Shown here in pieces: positions 35,391 to 44,931 of a DNA stretch of 46,909 nucleotides. A model generated the notes under the pieces. It had not been told where the DNA came from. It searched no databases and worked only from the letters and a program-made list of their open reading frames with translations. Position numbers and translations under genes: made by a program. Origin of the DNA: an uncultured Clostridia bacterium (GTDB lineage: Bacteria > Bacillota > Clostridia > Christensenellales > Borkfalkiaceae); NCBI GenBank assembly GCA_944368065.1, contig CALVWV010000031.1, forward strand, positions 1 through 46,909, given 5' to 3'. Position 1 is the stretch's first letter. The number at the start of each line of letters is the position of its first letter.

Positions 35391-35453
35391 AAGAGCGCAG
35401 AGCGCGGGTTAAAGAGCGAAGCACGCGGTTTAAAGAGCGCAGAGCGCGCAAAG
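35391..35453. repeat. Three 21-bp tandem repeats downstream of hemZ
   Basis: Units at 35391-35411, 35412-35432 and 35433-35453 share AAGAGCG(C/A)AG(A/C)(G/A)CGCG, each 21 bp with a few mismatches. They lie in the gene-free stretch 35254-35470 between the rpsO promoter and the hemZ stop. A plus-strand reading frame runs through them but overlaps hemZ antisense and looks spurious. No other feature was seen there. Confidence 0.65.
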
Positions 35454-35470
35454 GCGGGCAAAACTGTTTT

Positions 35471-36841
35471 TCAGGAAAAAAGTTCTTCCCTCTTTTCAAT
35501 AATTTCCGCGCACTTGTTTATGTAGGTGGGGATATCTTTAGGCGAGGCAAGCCGCTCTATCCTTGAGCCGCCGCCGAAAACGCGCTTGGTTATCGCCCCC
35601 GCGCCTACGGCGATGTTGGAGCATATCTCCTCCATTACGTCCACATTGTAAACGCACGCCTTGCCGCTTGTGCACCAGCCCGTATTTTCGTTTGCGCCCG
35701 CCTGATACTTCTGGCGGTACAGATAATACGGCGCGTATCCCGCGGCGTACAGCTCCCTGCGCGAGCAGGCTATCATTTCGTCGATATCCGCAATTTTAAG
35801 GCGGGAAGTGCTCTCCTTGAGCCTTGAACCCGACTTCAGACAGAGCGAATGCACCGTTATGTTTGCAGGCAAAAGCGCTATCGCCGTCTTAAGCGATTTT
35901 TCAAAATCGGAGGCGCTCTCCCCGGCAAGCCCCGCTATCAGGTCAAGATTTATGTCGAAGCCGTACTTTGCCGCCATTTCGTACGCGGCGAGGGTCTGCG
36001 CCGCAGTGTGCTTTCTGCCAATCGCAGCAAGCGTTTCGTCCGAAAAACTCTGCGGGTTGACGCATATTCTGCTGACCCCCGCGCCGCGCGTTATTTCAAG
36101 CTTTTCTTTGGTGAAAGTGTCCGGTCTGCCAGCCTCGACGGTGAACTCCGCCCCGCATATGTCAAGCTCGTTGATTGCGGCATATATGCGGGTCAACTGC
36201 TCCGCTTCCATGCAGAAAGGCGTGCCGCCGCCTACGTATACGGAGTTGATTGTGCCGACGTAAGGCTTCAGGCTTTTTATCTCCTCCACAAGGCAGTCTA
36301 CATACTTTTCTGCATACTTTTTTACCGCGGGCATCGGCGCGGTTATAAATGAGCAATACTCGCACTTTGTAGGGCAGAACGGAAGGCTTACGAATATATC
36401 CGAGCCGACGCCCTTGTTTTTATCGTAAATCTCTTTCTGCTCCGCAAGCACGCGGGAGATGATGTCTGTGTTTTCCGCGCTTACGCAGAACTTTTCAAAG
36501 AGCGGCTGAAAGGGTCTGCCATTAGAAAGTTCGGCATAAGCCATTTTTGTAGGTCTTATGCCCGTGAGCGCGCCCCACGGAAACGTTTTGCCGCTTTGTT
36601 CGCTCAAATAAAGGTAAAAGGCGAGCTTTGCCGAGCGCTTTGCACAGCGCCTGAATTCGAGTTCGTCTTCCGCCTGCCACTTGTCCGAATATGTGCGGCT
36701 TACATCGCCGCTTTTTACCGTGTTTACAAAATTTTCGCCTTCGCGGATGAAGGTATGGGTAAAGCTGCCCTCCTCTTCGCCGAAAAGGCGCAGTACGTCC
36801 ATAATCTCGGCGCGGAGAAACTCTGCGTTTGTTTCAAGCAT
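35471..36841 (-). CDS. hemZ: HemZ-type coproporphyrinogen III oxidase-like radical SAM enzyme
   Basis: A 456-residue radical SAM protein of the HemN/HemZ group. The 4Fe-4S cluster motif is CPTKCEYC (Cys156, 160, 163), followed by YVGGGTP and the HemZ-type NPQSFSDETL segment. An N-terminal domain of about 145 residues precedes the radical SAM barrel, as in HemZ. Such proteins are annotated as oxygen-independent coproporphyrinogen dehydrogenases, but many lack that activity or act as heme chaperones. The ATG at 36841 follows GAGGGG. It overlaps the MBL hydrolase by 8 bp and is last in a relA-MBL-hemZ unit. Confidence 0.87.
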   Translation of the reverse strand: MLETNAEFLRAEIMDVLRLFGEEEGSFTHTFIREGENFVNTVKSGDVSRTYSDKWQAEDELEFRRCAKRSAKLAFYLYLSEQSGKTFPWGALTGIRPTKMAYAELSNGRPFQPLFEKFCVSAENTDIISRVLAEQKEIYDKNKGVGSDIFVSLPFCPTKCEYCSFITAPMPAVKKYAEKYVDCLVEEIKSLKPYVGTINSVYVGGGTPFCMEAEQLTRIYAAINELDICGAEFTVEAGRPDTFTKEKLEITRGAGVSRICVNPQSFSDETLAAIGRKHTAAQTLAAYEMAAKYGFDINLDLIAGLAGESASDFEKSLKTAIALLPANITVHSLCLKSGSRLKESTSRLKIADIDEMIACSRRELYAAGYAPYYLYRQKYQAGANENTGWCTSGKACVYNVDVMEEICSNIAVGAGAITKRVFGGGSRIERLASPKDIPTYINKCAEIIEKREELFS

Positions 36842-37445
36842 CTTCGCCCCTCACGAATGCATTGTTCTTGCGCTCGTATGAGAGCGTGGTATCCTCCTCG
36901 TGACCGCAGTAAACTTTGTAGTCACCGGGAAGGGCATACAGCTTTTTTACGCTGGTCACCAGCTGGGAATAGCTGCCCGTAGGAAGGTCGCTTCTGCCTA
37001 TGCTCCGGCAAAAGAGGGTATCGCCCGTGAAAAGGCAGTCTTCTGCAAGGTAGCATACTCCGCCCGACGTGTGCCCAGGGGTTGAAATGACCTTGAAATC
37101 TATGTCCGCGACGGTAACCGTCTGCCCGCCGCGCAGAGTGCGGACGGGGAATTTTTCTGTTTTTTGCCAGCTGAGCGAGGTATACGGCGGCGTGAACATG
37201 TTTTCCGCCTCCTCTTCCCCCGCATAGACGGGCACGCCGCACCTTATGAAGCGGGCACAGCCGCCTATATGGTCGTAGTGTCCGTGGGTTAAAAGCACCG
37301 CCTCGGGCACGAGCCCGAGCTCGGCGCACTTGTCCCATACGCGCTCCTGCGCGCAGTCTATGACGGCGCACGTCTTGCCGTCCTTTGTGACGGCGTATGA
37401 ATTTGATGCGAAACCCGACGGGTAAATTTTATAAACTTTAAGCAT
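36834..37445 (-). CDS. Metallo-beta-lactamase-fold hydrolase (glyoxalase II-like)
   Basis: A 203-residue MBL-fold enzyme. The metal motif is THGHYDHIGG (His54, His56, Asp58, His59), with further ligands in TPGHTSGGVC and FTGDTLF, and CGHEEDTT near the end. The SIGRSDLPTGS segment is typical of the YcbL/glyoxalase II subgroup that hydrolyses thioesters such as S-lactoylglutathione or analogues. The frame opens at 37499, but the ATG at 37445 has AAGGG at good spacing and the normal N-terminus. It sits between relA and hemZ, overlapping the latter. Confidence 0.88.
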   Translation of the reverse strand: MLKVYKIYPSGFASNSYAVTKDGKTCAVIDCAQERVWDKCAELGLVPEAVLLTHGHYDHIGGCARFIRCGVPVYAGEEEAENMFTPPYTSLSWQKTEKFPVRTLRGGQTVTVADIDFKVISTPGHTSGGVCYLAEDCLFTGDTLFCRSIGRSDLPTGSYSQLVTSVKKLYALPGDYKVYCGHEEDTTLSYERKNNAFVRGEDA

Positions 37446-37532
37446 TGTGAACCCTTGAAAGAGCTGTATTTTTACTTGCAGATTAGTCTGCAAAAACAAT
37501 ATGACTATTTTTACAGGCGGCGGGAACTTATA

Positions 37533-39665
37533 TCAGCCCGAAGTTCTGTAAACGTCTATAACGCGCTTGTCGCGCTTTATGTGGTTAATAAGAAGGTCGA
37601 GGTCGGAGCGCTTGTTGAGGCGCACGTTTATATCGACTACCGTCTGCTTGTTCTTGTCAAGCCTGCCCACTATCTGCGTGAGCGAAAGGTGCATTGCCGC
37701 AATTTCCGAAGTGACGAAAGCCACAATGCCGTCGCAGTTGTCCGCAACCACGCGAAGACCTACGATAAATTCCGAACCCGTGTCAGCCGTCCACTGCGCG
37801 GGCTGTATTCGGTCGGGGTCGTAATCTTTTAAGTTGGGGCAGTCCTTTCTGTGGACAATGACGCCCCTGCCGCGGGAAACAAAGCCGACTATGTCGTCGC
37901 CTGGAACGGGATTGCAGCAGCGCGCAAAACGAACCATAAGTCCGCTCATGCCGCGCACGATTACGCTGGAATCCTGCGCGTGGCCGCCCTTGTCGGGCAG
38001 AGCCGTGGGAGCTTTGGGTACAACTTTTTTGTAATAGTCTATTAATTTGTATATTATCTGGTTTACGCTTACCGCGCCGTAACCTACGGACGCGAACATC
38101 TCGTCTTCAGATGCAAATACCAGCTTTTCGGACAGCTTTTCAAACGATTCGTCCGTTAAAAGGTCGCCCAGAGAATAGCCCCTGCGGCGCGCTTCGGCAT
38201 CGAGCATAGCCTTGCCCGTGCGCGCGTTCTCCTCCTTCATTTCCTTTTTGAAGAACTGCCTTATCTTGGCGCGCGCCGAACCCGATTTAACGTACTTGAG
38301 CCAATCCCACGAAGGACCCTTGCTGTTGGGCGAAGTTAAAATTTCGACGACGTCGCCCGTATGAAGCACGGAATTCAGAGGCACTATTTTTGAGTTAACC
38401 TTTGCGCCGACGCACTTGTTGCCTACCTCAGAGTGAATGGCGTAGGCAAAATCTATGGGCGTGGCTTCGAGCGGCAGCGATATTACTTTGCCGTGTGGGG
38501 TGAATACCAGAAGTTCGTTGGTGTAAAGGTCAGTCTTTAAACTTTCAACAAATTCCTTGGCGCTGCCCGTGCTGCCCTCCCAGTCCATTACGTCGCGTAT
38601 CCACGCAAGGCGCTGGTCAAAATTGTTGTCCGTTCCGCCCTTCTGTTCCTTATAGCGCCAGTGCGCCGCGATACCGTATTCAGCCATATGGTGCATTTCG
38701 AACGTCCTTATCTGGATTTCGAAAATCTTGCCGAAGTCGGTAACAACCGTGGTGTGCAGCGACTGATACATGTTGCGCTTGGGCATTGCGATATAGTCCT
38801 TTATTCTGCCGGGCACGGGCTTCCACTTTTTATGGATTTTGCCGAGCACTTCGTAACACTCCTCTGTGGTGTTTACGATTACGCGCACGGCCGAAAGGTC
38901 GTATATCTGGTCGAGCGTTTTGCCCGTGTTTTTCATCTTTTTGTATATCGAATAGAAGTGTTTGGGTCTGCCGAACACTTCGCCCTTTATGCCGCTTTCA
39001 TCAAGCATTTCCTTAAGCTCTTTCACGCACGCGTCTATGAACGAGCGGCGCTCTTCCAGCTTTTGGTGAATGTTGGTCACAAGGTATTCGTACGCCTTGG
39101 GGTCGAGGTATTTGAGGCATAAATCTTCGAGCTCGCACTTCATCTGCGATATGCCCAGCCTGCCCGCAAGCGGCGTATAAATTTCAAGCGTTTCCTTGGC
39201 TATTCTCTGCTGGCGCTCGTCCGAAAGGAAATTAAGCGAGCGCATGTTGTGCAGTCTGTCCGCAAGCTTTATGATAATTACGCGGACGTCGTTAGCCATT
39301 GCGACAAAAATTTTACGGAAATTTTCTATATCCTCTTCCTCGTGCGTCTGATAGTGGATTTTTTCCAGCTTGGTGACGCCGTCCACAAGGGTATATACCT
39401 CCTGCCCGAAACGGTTTATGATATCGTCTTTTGTGGCGGGGGTATCCTCTATGACGTCGTGAAGGAAGGCCGCGGCTACCGTGGGCGCGTCCAGTCCCAA
39501 ATCAATGAGTATTTCAGCCACGGCGCACGGGTGGGTGAAGTATGGTTCGCCCGAGGCGCGCTTCTGATTGGCATGCATCTGCTCGGCATACTTGTACGCC
39601 GAAAGGAGCATCTCCCTGTCTTCTTCGGAATAATTTTCGTAAATCTTGTCTAAAACGTTTTTCAT
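37533..39665 (-). CDS. relA: Bifunctional (p)ppGpp synthetase/hydrolase RelA/SpoT
   Basis: A 710-residue stringent-response enzyme. The N-terminal HD hydrolase domain has FLHDVIEDT and LADRLHNMRSL, followed by the synthetase domain (DLSAVRVIV, EIQIRTFEMHHMAEYG). TGS (VFTPHGKVISLP) and helical domains follow, then a Zn-finger-like segment (RFARCCNPVPGDDIVGF) and a C-terminal ACT domain. Both catalytic domains look intact, so it should both make and degrade (p)ppGpp. The ATG at 39665 has only a weak ribosome binding site. It follows recJ by 76 bp. The apt gene, often between recJ and relA in other Clostridia, is absent. Confidence 0.95.
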   Translation of the reverse strand: MKNVLDKIYENYSEEDREMLLSAYKYAEQMHANQKRASGEPYFTHPCAVAEILIDLGLDAPTVAAAFLHDVIEDTPATKDDIINRFGQEVYTLVDGVTKLEKIHYQTHEEEDIENFRKIFVAMANDVRVIIIKLADRLHNMRSLNFLSDERQQRIAKETLEIYTPLAGRLGISQMKCELEDLCLKYLDPKAYEYLVTNIHQKLEERRSFIDACVKELKEMLDESGIKGEVFGRPKHFYSIYKKMKNTGKTLDQIYDLSAVRVIVNTTEECYEVLGKIHKKWKPVPGRIKDYIAMPKRNMYQSLHTTVVTDFGKIFEIQIRTFEMHHMAEYGIAAHWRYKEQKGGTDNNFDQRLAWIRDVMDWEGSTGSAKEFVESLKTDLYTNELLVFTPHGKVISLPLEATPIDFAYAIHSEVGNKCVGAKVNSKIVPLNSVLHTGDVVEILTSPNSKGPSWDWLKYVKSGSARAKIRQFFKKEMKEENARTGKAMLDAEARRRGYSLGDLLTDESFEKLSEKLVFASEDEMFASVGYGAVSVNQIIYKLIDYYKKVVPKAPTALPDKGGHAQDSSVIVRGMSGLMVRFARCCNPVPGDDIVGFVSRGRGVIVHRKDCPNLKDYDPDRIQPAQWTADTGSEFIVGLRVVADNCDGIVAFVTSEIAAMHLSLTQIVGRLDKNKQTVVDINVRLNKRSDLDLLINHIKRDKRVIDVYRTSG

Positions 39666-39741
39666 ATTATCTTTTAAAAAATTTTATTTTTCCGCGCGCA
39701 TGCGCGGTACACATTCATAAATTTATTGAATGTTGCGGCAT

Positions 39742-42051
39742 TCAGCTTTTTAAACTTTGCACCGCGCGGTAAAGAGCGGATTTGTTGAGGTCGGTTTTTA
39801 TGCCCCTGTATACTACGGGTCGGGCAGAAAAGGAAATTAGCCCGAGCTCTTCAAACACCTTGAGCGCAAAGAGAAGTTCGCTGCGCCTGAAAGGAGATTT
39901 TGCGGAAAACGCCGCCTCCTCCGCGCTTGCGCCATCCATCGACGCGCAGTTTGCCGAAACGTAGGAAAAGATTTTTAGAAGGTTGGCGCGCGAACTGTCT
40001 ATCCCCGCAAGCGGAGCAGTTCCGTCTATGTCAGAGCAGACGATAACCTCTTTATCCGCCGCCGAAGGGTACGTGATTTTAAGCGGCTTATCGAGCCAGA
40101 TTATGCGCTTGTAGCCGGAAAAATCGCAGTCGGGGCGGGGCGCGACGAGCACCGTGTCTGCAAGGTTGCGCGCCGAAAGATTGAATATGTCGGCAAAATA
40201 GCGCGAAGAATTTTTATACTTTGCAAGCGTTGCGTAGTCTTCGGCTATGTAAAGAGTGCCGTAGCCGCCATCTTCCTCAGCCATTATTTTATCTATCTCT
40301 GCGCAGGTTTTGTATGCCGGCGAACAGTCTGCCCCGTCCGAGCATGCGCGCATAACGCTGTTTGCGGCTATGCAGTCGGCGGCATATGCGCCGCAGTCAG
40401 AAGAGTATATCACGTCGCGCACGAAGCCACGGACGTACTCCCTGCCGCGGAAGCGCGATACATTGTATTCAAAGACAAGCTTTTTGGGCGCGGGGCAACG
40501 CAGAAGTTCGGAATACTTTGCGCCGCTGAAAAACATCAGCTCAAGCCCGCCGCACTTTAAAGCAAGGTGGGGCGAAAGCGGTTTTACGGGGCGGGGAGAA
40601 CACTCCTCCACGTCCACAGTAAACAGCGGGCGCTTGTTGCCCACGCCGTACGGCTCGAAAGTTTCAAGCTCGCGCGCAAGGCGGTTATAATCCTCGCCGT
40701 CCAGCCCGCCGCTCACAAATACCGTGGGTATGAAATCTTCGGCGGTGTAGGTGCGCTCCATGTAGTCGTTCAGAGCGCCCTCCAAAAGGGCAAAATTTTC
40801 TTCCGTGACGTTTACGCCCGCCGCCTGGGAGTGGCCGCCGAATTCGCTTATGAATTCGGAGCACGCCCTGAGCGCTTCGAATATGTTTACTCCCTCTATG
40901 CTGCGTGCCGAACCCTTAAGCATGCCGTTGTTGTTGACGAACAGTATCACAGGTCTGCCGTACTCTTCCGCAAGCCGCGCCGCGACTATCCCGACGAACC
41001 CTGAGTTCCAGCTTTCGTCCCACAGCATTATTATTCTGCCGTACGCCCCGCGGAGAGAAAGCTTTGCCTTTGCCTGCGCATATAGTTCGTCGCAGCGGAG
41101 CTGGCGCTCCTGGTTGTACGAAGTAAGCCTTGCGGAGAGGTCGAAAATTTCCTTTTCGTCAGTAGCCGAAAAGAGAGCGAGAGCCGAAGACGCGTCGCCC
41201 ATCCTGCCCGCGGCGTTGACCTTGGGCGCTATGGTGAAGGCGAGCGTGTGCGCGTCCGCTTCTTCCTGAGTTTTGGTAAGGAAGTTGGAAAAGCACTTTC
41301 TGGGTGCGGTGTTTATTATTTTAAGTCCTTCAGCCACTATGTCGCGGTTTTCGCCGAGAAGGGGAACGCTGTCCGCAACGGTGGCAAGCGCGGCGAAGTC
41401 GAGATATTTGTATGCCGCCTCGCCCAAAAGCGCGCAGGCAACTTTGAAGGCAACGCCCGCGCCGCAGAGGTTATCGTACGGGTAACCGTCCTCGAACTTG
41501 GGATTTATGCATATGCAGTCGGGAATGTTTTCGGGGAGCTCGTGGTGGTCGGTAACAATGACTTCGCAGCCGCTTTCCTTTAAATACTCCACCTCTTCGG
41601 CGTTGGATATGCCGCAGTCTACGGTGATTACGAGCTGGGGAAAATACTCTTCGAAAAGTTCGTCTATAGCCGCAGTGGTAACGCCGTAGCCGTTGCGACG
41701 TTCGGGAACGTATACCCTGACGTTTACGCCGTAATCTTTGAGCGCTCCGCCCATAATGGTAGCCGCGCAGACGCCGTCGGCGTCGTAGTCGCCGTAGACG
41801 AGCACGTCCCACTCCTCCTCTTTAGCCGTGCGGATAAGCTCCGCCGCCTCGCTCATGCCGCGCATTTTGAATGGCGAAATGAAGTGCTCTTTTGAAGGAT
41901 GTATGAAAGCTTCGGCCTTGGCGGGCGTATCTATGCCCCTGCCGTACAGTATCGCCGCCGCCGTGCGCGTCAAGCCGCACCGCGTTGCGAGCGAATTTAT
42001 TTCGGCAAGCTGGCCGTCTGTGAAATTGAATTCTGGCAATATTCTTTTCAT
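39742..42051 (-). CDS. recJ: Single-stranded-DNA-specific exonuclease RecJ
   Basis: A 769-residue 5'-3' ssDNA exonuclease of the DHH superfamily. Motif I is YGDYDADG (residues 86-93), motif III is VTDHH (167-170), and the DHHA1 domain shows EFGGHSQAAG. An OB-fold region follows, then about 200 residues of a C-terminal extension with several cysteines that is also seen in other Firmicutes RecJ proteins. RecJ acts in RecF-pathway and mismatch repair with RecR, also in this window. Its ribosome binding site is weak. A terminator separates it from secF. Confidence 0.93.
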   Translation of the reverse strand: MKRILPEFNFTDGQLAEINSLATRCGLTRTAAAILYGRGIDTPAKAEAFIHPSKEHFISPFKMRGMSEAAELIRTAKEEEWDVLVYGDYDADGVCAATIMGGALKDYGVNVRVYVPERRNGYGVTTAAIDELFEEYFPQLVITVDCGISNAEEVEYLKESGCEVIVTDHHELPENIPDCICINPKFEDGYPYDNLCGAGVAFKVACALLGEAAYKYLDFAALATVADSVPLLGENRDIVAEGLKIINTAPRKCFSNFLTKTQEEADAHTLAFTIAPKVNAAGRMGDASSALALFSATDEKEIFDLSARLTSYNQERQLRCDELYAQAKAKLSLRGAYGRIIMLWDESWNSGFVGIVAARLAEEYGRPVILFVNNNGMLKGSARSIEGVNIFEALRACSEFISEFGGHSQAAGVNVTEENFALLEGALNDYMERTYTAEDFIPTVFVSGGLDGEDYNRLARELETFEPYGVGNKRPLFTVDVEECSPRPVKPLSPHLALKCGGLELMFFSGAKYSELLRCPAPKKLVFEYNVSRFRGREYVRGFVRDVIYSSDCGAYAADCIAANSVMRACSDGADCSPAYKTCAEIDKIMAEEDGGYGTLYIAEDYATLAKYKNSSRYFADIFNLSARNLADTVLVAPRPDCDFSGYKRIIWLDKPLKITYPSAADKEVIVCSDIDGTAPLAGIDSSRANLLKIFSYVSANCASMDGASAEEAAFSAKSPFRRSELLFALKVFEELGLISFSARPVVYRGIKTDLNKSALYRAVQSLKS

Positions 42052-42155
42052 TGCATTATTGACTTGCGTCGGAATTTATATAGCCCTTACGCAAAAGCAT
42101 AAGCTTTGCGGCGGCTTTTGTGCATGTTTCCGCGCATATTATTATAAATAGCAAA

Positions 42156-42181
42156 AAAAGGCGAGGTAAACCCCGCCTTTT
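42156..42181 (-). terminator. secDF terminator
   Basis: An 11-bp stem (AAAAGGCGGGG/CCTCGCCTTTT, one G-T pair) with a TTTA loop followed by more T residues on the minus strand, 11 bp after the secF stop. Confidence 0.88.
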
Positions 42182-42191
42182 AATTTTAAAT

Positions 42192-43196
42192 TCAGTCGGC
42201 AGACTTTGCAGCCTTTGCCGCGCCTACGTACTTTACCGCTCTGCCTGCGGCATATTTGTCCGCGCGAAGCTTAAGGCGCGAATATACCGAAGGAACGAAG
42301 AACATAGTGCCGTATTCGCTTACGGCAAGAGCTATAACCGCGCATAAGCAAGGCATGAAAAGCCCGAATACCGTGCCGCCAGCAATCGCTGTGAGCACAA
42401 GCATTATTATTGCCGCCGCGGCTATGAAGCCGTATATTATGGTTACGGACAGGAAACCTTCGCGCGAGGCGGAGTCGACCTGATCGAACGAAGGCATAGC
42501 CTTGTATTCGTCCGTGCGGAAGTTTTTGCGCATCTTTTCGAAGAGCACGCCGCAACCTATCATTGTAAGAAGTACCGCAAATACCGAAAGAGCTATCACA
42601 GACGAGGATACCTGTACGCGCGTTATCGCAAGAAGCGCATAGAACAGCGCAAGGTTGTGCACATCGCCAATGAATGCTGCAAGCGCCATGGTGAGCTTAT
42701 ACCTTATTGCAAAGTATATGAACTGGAATACCACCGCTGCCGCTACGGCTATGCCTGCATACATTATGTCTCTGTTGCTGTTGAATACCGAACTGAGGTC
42801 GGCATATGCCGTTGCAAAGCCCGTTTTGTCCGCCTCTATGCTGACTTTGGCGTTTATTGCCTCGGCAGCTTTCTGAAGTCCTTCGACGCTCTGCGAAGCG
42901 GTGAATCTGTATTCAACGCGGCTTTCCGTGGACATGCCCGAAGTTACGAATGTGTAATATTCAACGCCGTTGTCCGCAAAAGCTTTATCGCTGAGCTCGA
43001 GCACTTCGTCAGTGCTGATTTCGTGAACGGAATACTTTACTTCAACGCTGCGGTAAGAAGCATAATCGCCGCCCCAGTTGAAGAACGAACCCGAAGTGAA
43101 ATGGAACACCAGTCCCATTGCAAGGCCTACCGCCACAACTATGCACGAGATTATTATGAAAAGGTGCATTTTAGAGGATAATCTTAACTTATTCAT
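42192..43196 (-). CDS. secF: Protein translocase subunit SecF (divergent)
   Basis: A 334-residue membrane protein of the SecD/SecF (RND) family. It has one N-terminal helix, a periplasmic-type domain (about residues 45-140), then five helices. The SecF core is recognisable in DIMYAGIAVAAAVV, FIGDVHNLALFYALL and LTMIGCGVLFEKMRKN. Conserved SecF residues of the helix-4 region are only partly matched, so the protein is diverged. It uses proton-motive force to complete protein export with SecD. It overlaps secD by 8 bp and ends at a strong terminator. Its ribosome binding site is distant (GAGG, 12 nt). Confidence 0.85.
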   Translation of the reverse strand: MNKLRLSSKMHLFIIISCIVVAVGLAMGLVFHFTSGSFFNWGGDYASYRSVEVKYSVHEISTDEVLELSDKAFADNGVEYYTFVTSGMSTESRVEYRFTASQSVEGLQKAAEAINAKVSIEADKTGFATAYADLSSVFNSNRDIMYAGIAVAAAVVFQFIYFAIRYKLTMALAAFIGDVHNLALFYALLAITRVQVSSSVIALSVFAVLLTMIGCGVLFEKMRKNFRTDEYKAMPSFDQVDSASREGFLSVTIIYGFIAAAAIIMLVLTAIAGGTVFGLFMPCLCAVIALAVSEYGTMFFVPSVYSRLKLRADKYAAGRAVKYVGAAKAAKSAD

Positions 43197-44772
43197 AGTC
43201 TTCGATAGCCTCCCTCTTGAAACCGCAGAATTTATACTTGTCGCGCGCAGGCGTCATGGTTACGTACCACATGAACCTTGTGAACCAGTGAAGGATGTAC
43301 GACGCAAGCGTGCCGATGAGAAGTATCATGCCGCAGGCCGCCGCTTCGCCGGTGCATACGAGCGCGAGTATTATCGAAATAATGAGAAGCACGATGTGCG
43401 TATCGAGTATGCCGGTAAGCGTCTTTTTATAGCCGAGCTTTACCGAAGCCTGTATGGTTCTGCCCGCCTTGCTCTCCTTTCTTATCTGCTCGAACGAGAA
43501 GAAGTTGCTTCCCGCAAACAGAGCCAGGCACATGAATGACGTGAATACGCCGGCAATCGTAAGCGTAGTGCCGACGAGATATACTATGGCTATCATCAGC
43601 GAGGAGAACAGAAGCGCCATGAGCGAGAACATAAGTCCGAGCTTTTTATAGCATGCAACCGAGAACGCCATTACAACCACGAGCGCGATGAGCGCGGCTA
43701 TCGCAAGGAACATTGCGGTGTTTGCGCCGCCCGCCGTTGTGGTGTATATAACCTCGCCGTAGCTGTATTCGAATGCAAGGGGATTGCCCGTAGCCACGGA
43801 ATTGAGAAGGGACGCATAGTTGCGCGCCGTTGCCGCATCGTTTACGCCGATGTAGAAGCTGCTTTCCGTAAGCTGCGTATCGCAGGTGAGCTGAATGACG
43901 CTCGTTTCGCCGACATAGAACTTTATCGACTGGTCGCTTACCTGCTCGGTATCTGCAATTATCGCAGACACGCGGGAAAGTTCTTCCGCGCCCGCTTCGG
44001 TAAGGTTTACCTTAACTGCGTACGAGCCGCCCATCGCATAGTAGGAAGCGCTTTCGAAAAGGTCTTCGACATTGAGAGACGCGCTGATTATGTTGCGCGT
44101 TACGGTGCTGCTGCCTGCAGCCTGCTGCGCCGCAGACACCTCGTCCCTCGTGCCGTATTCGTTGTTTCTCAGCGTGAGTTCGCCGCCAAGCGTGAGATAG
44201 CTTATCGCCGCGCTTGCAACGTTTAAGTCGGAAGAACGGGAAGTCGTATCGCTGCCGCTGTAGGAAGCGTAGCTGAAGTTCGTGGGTACGGCGACGCGTA
44301 TGGCAAATCCGTCAAGAACGCCTACAGAATAAGACGTGAGATTTCTGTCGGCAAACCTCTTTGCAAGTATGGAAGCGTCTGCCTGCACGTCCTTTTCAAG
44401 CGCGTCAAATGCCGCGGTGCGCTCTGCAGCGGTGTCAGCCGAACCGTCTTCGGCATAACCGTCGAGAACGGTGTTCTTTACATAGTAAGCGCCGCCGGGA
44501 GCCGCTGTGTAATCCTCCCTGTATTCGGCAGCCTTGTCGCCCGAATCTTCGGCGACGGTGAACTCATACTCTTCGGCAGAGATTACGCCGTCGGGAAGGA
44601 GCACGGCGTATGCATCGCCTGAAAGCTCGCTGCCGAGGTGTATGCCTGCAAGTATGGAATTATACCTGTTAACGCCGCCGGGGAGTGCGCAGGACACTAC
44701 TCCGAACAGGAAAAGCGCCAGAGTTGCGAGCGCGACTATCGCGGTTATAACGGCAGATTTGATTTTGCCCAT
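43189..44772 (-). CDS. secD: Protein translocase subunit SecD (divergent)
   Basis: A 527-residue membrane protein. It has an N-terminal helix, a large extracytoplasmic domain (about residues 25-345) and six C-terminal helices. SecD-like features include LAGIHLGSELSGDAY, a counterpart of the LGLDLxGG motif that has lost the conserved Asp and Gly, and FFSFEQIRKESKAGR, which corresponds to NVLIFERIREE. Conservation is low but the pairing with secF is decisive. Two ATGs lie close together at 44778 and 44772; the second has AAGGAG at 7 nt and is preferred, since the first is one base from that site. A near-consensus promoter lies 160 bp upstream. It is adjacent to scfB. Confidence 0.84.
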   Translation of the reverse strand: MGKIKSAVITAIVALATLALFLFGVVSCALPGGVNRYNSILAGIHLGSELSGDAYAVLLPDGVISAEEYEFTVAEDSGDKAAEYREDYTAAPGGAYYVKNTVLDGYAEDGSADTAAERTAAFDALEKDVQADASILAKRFADRNLTSYSVGVLDGFAIRVAVPTNFSYASYSGSDTTSRSSDLNVASAAISYLTLGGELTLRNNEYGTRDEVSAAQQAAGSSTVTRNIISASLNVEDLFESASYYAMGGSYAVKVNLTEAGAEELSRVSAIIADTEQVSDQSIKFYVGETSVIQLTCDTQLTESSFYIGVNDAATARNYASLLNSVATGNPLAFEYSYGEVIYTTTAGGANTAMFLAIAALIALVVVMAFSVACYKKLGLMFSLMALLFSSLMIAIVYLVGTTLTIAGVFTSFMCLALFAGSNFFSFEQIRKESKAGRTIQASVKLGYKKTLTGILDTHIVLLIISIILALVCTGEAAACGMILLIGTLASYILHWFTRFMWYVTMTPARDKYKFCGFKREAIEDYE

Positions 44773-44931
44773 CTGCATTCTCCTTATCGTTTAAACGACG
44801 TTTTTCCCGCCGCTTAAAAAATAAAAATTAACTTCTTTTTTGTAGTAAAATGAACTGGTCCCGCGCGCGTGAAAATCTTTTTTGCGCAGATTATGCATTG
44901 CGCGCTGTTTTATCAGTAAATTAACTTCTTC

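Noticed and set aside
35306-35566. An 86-codon plus-strand frame through the 21-bp repeats.
   Set aside because: It overlaps hemZ on the other strand, its Arg/Lys-rich sequence arises from the repeats, and it has no ribosome binding site.
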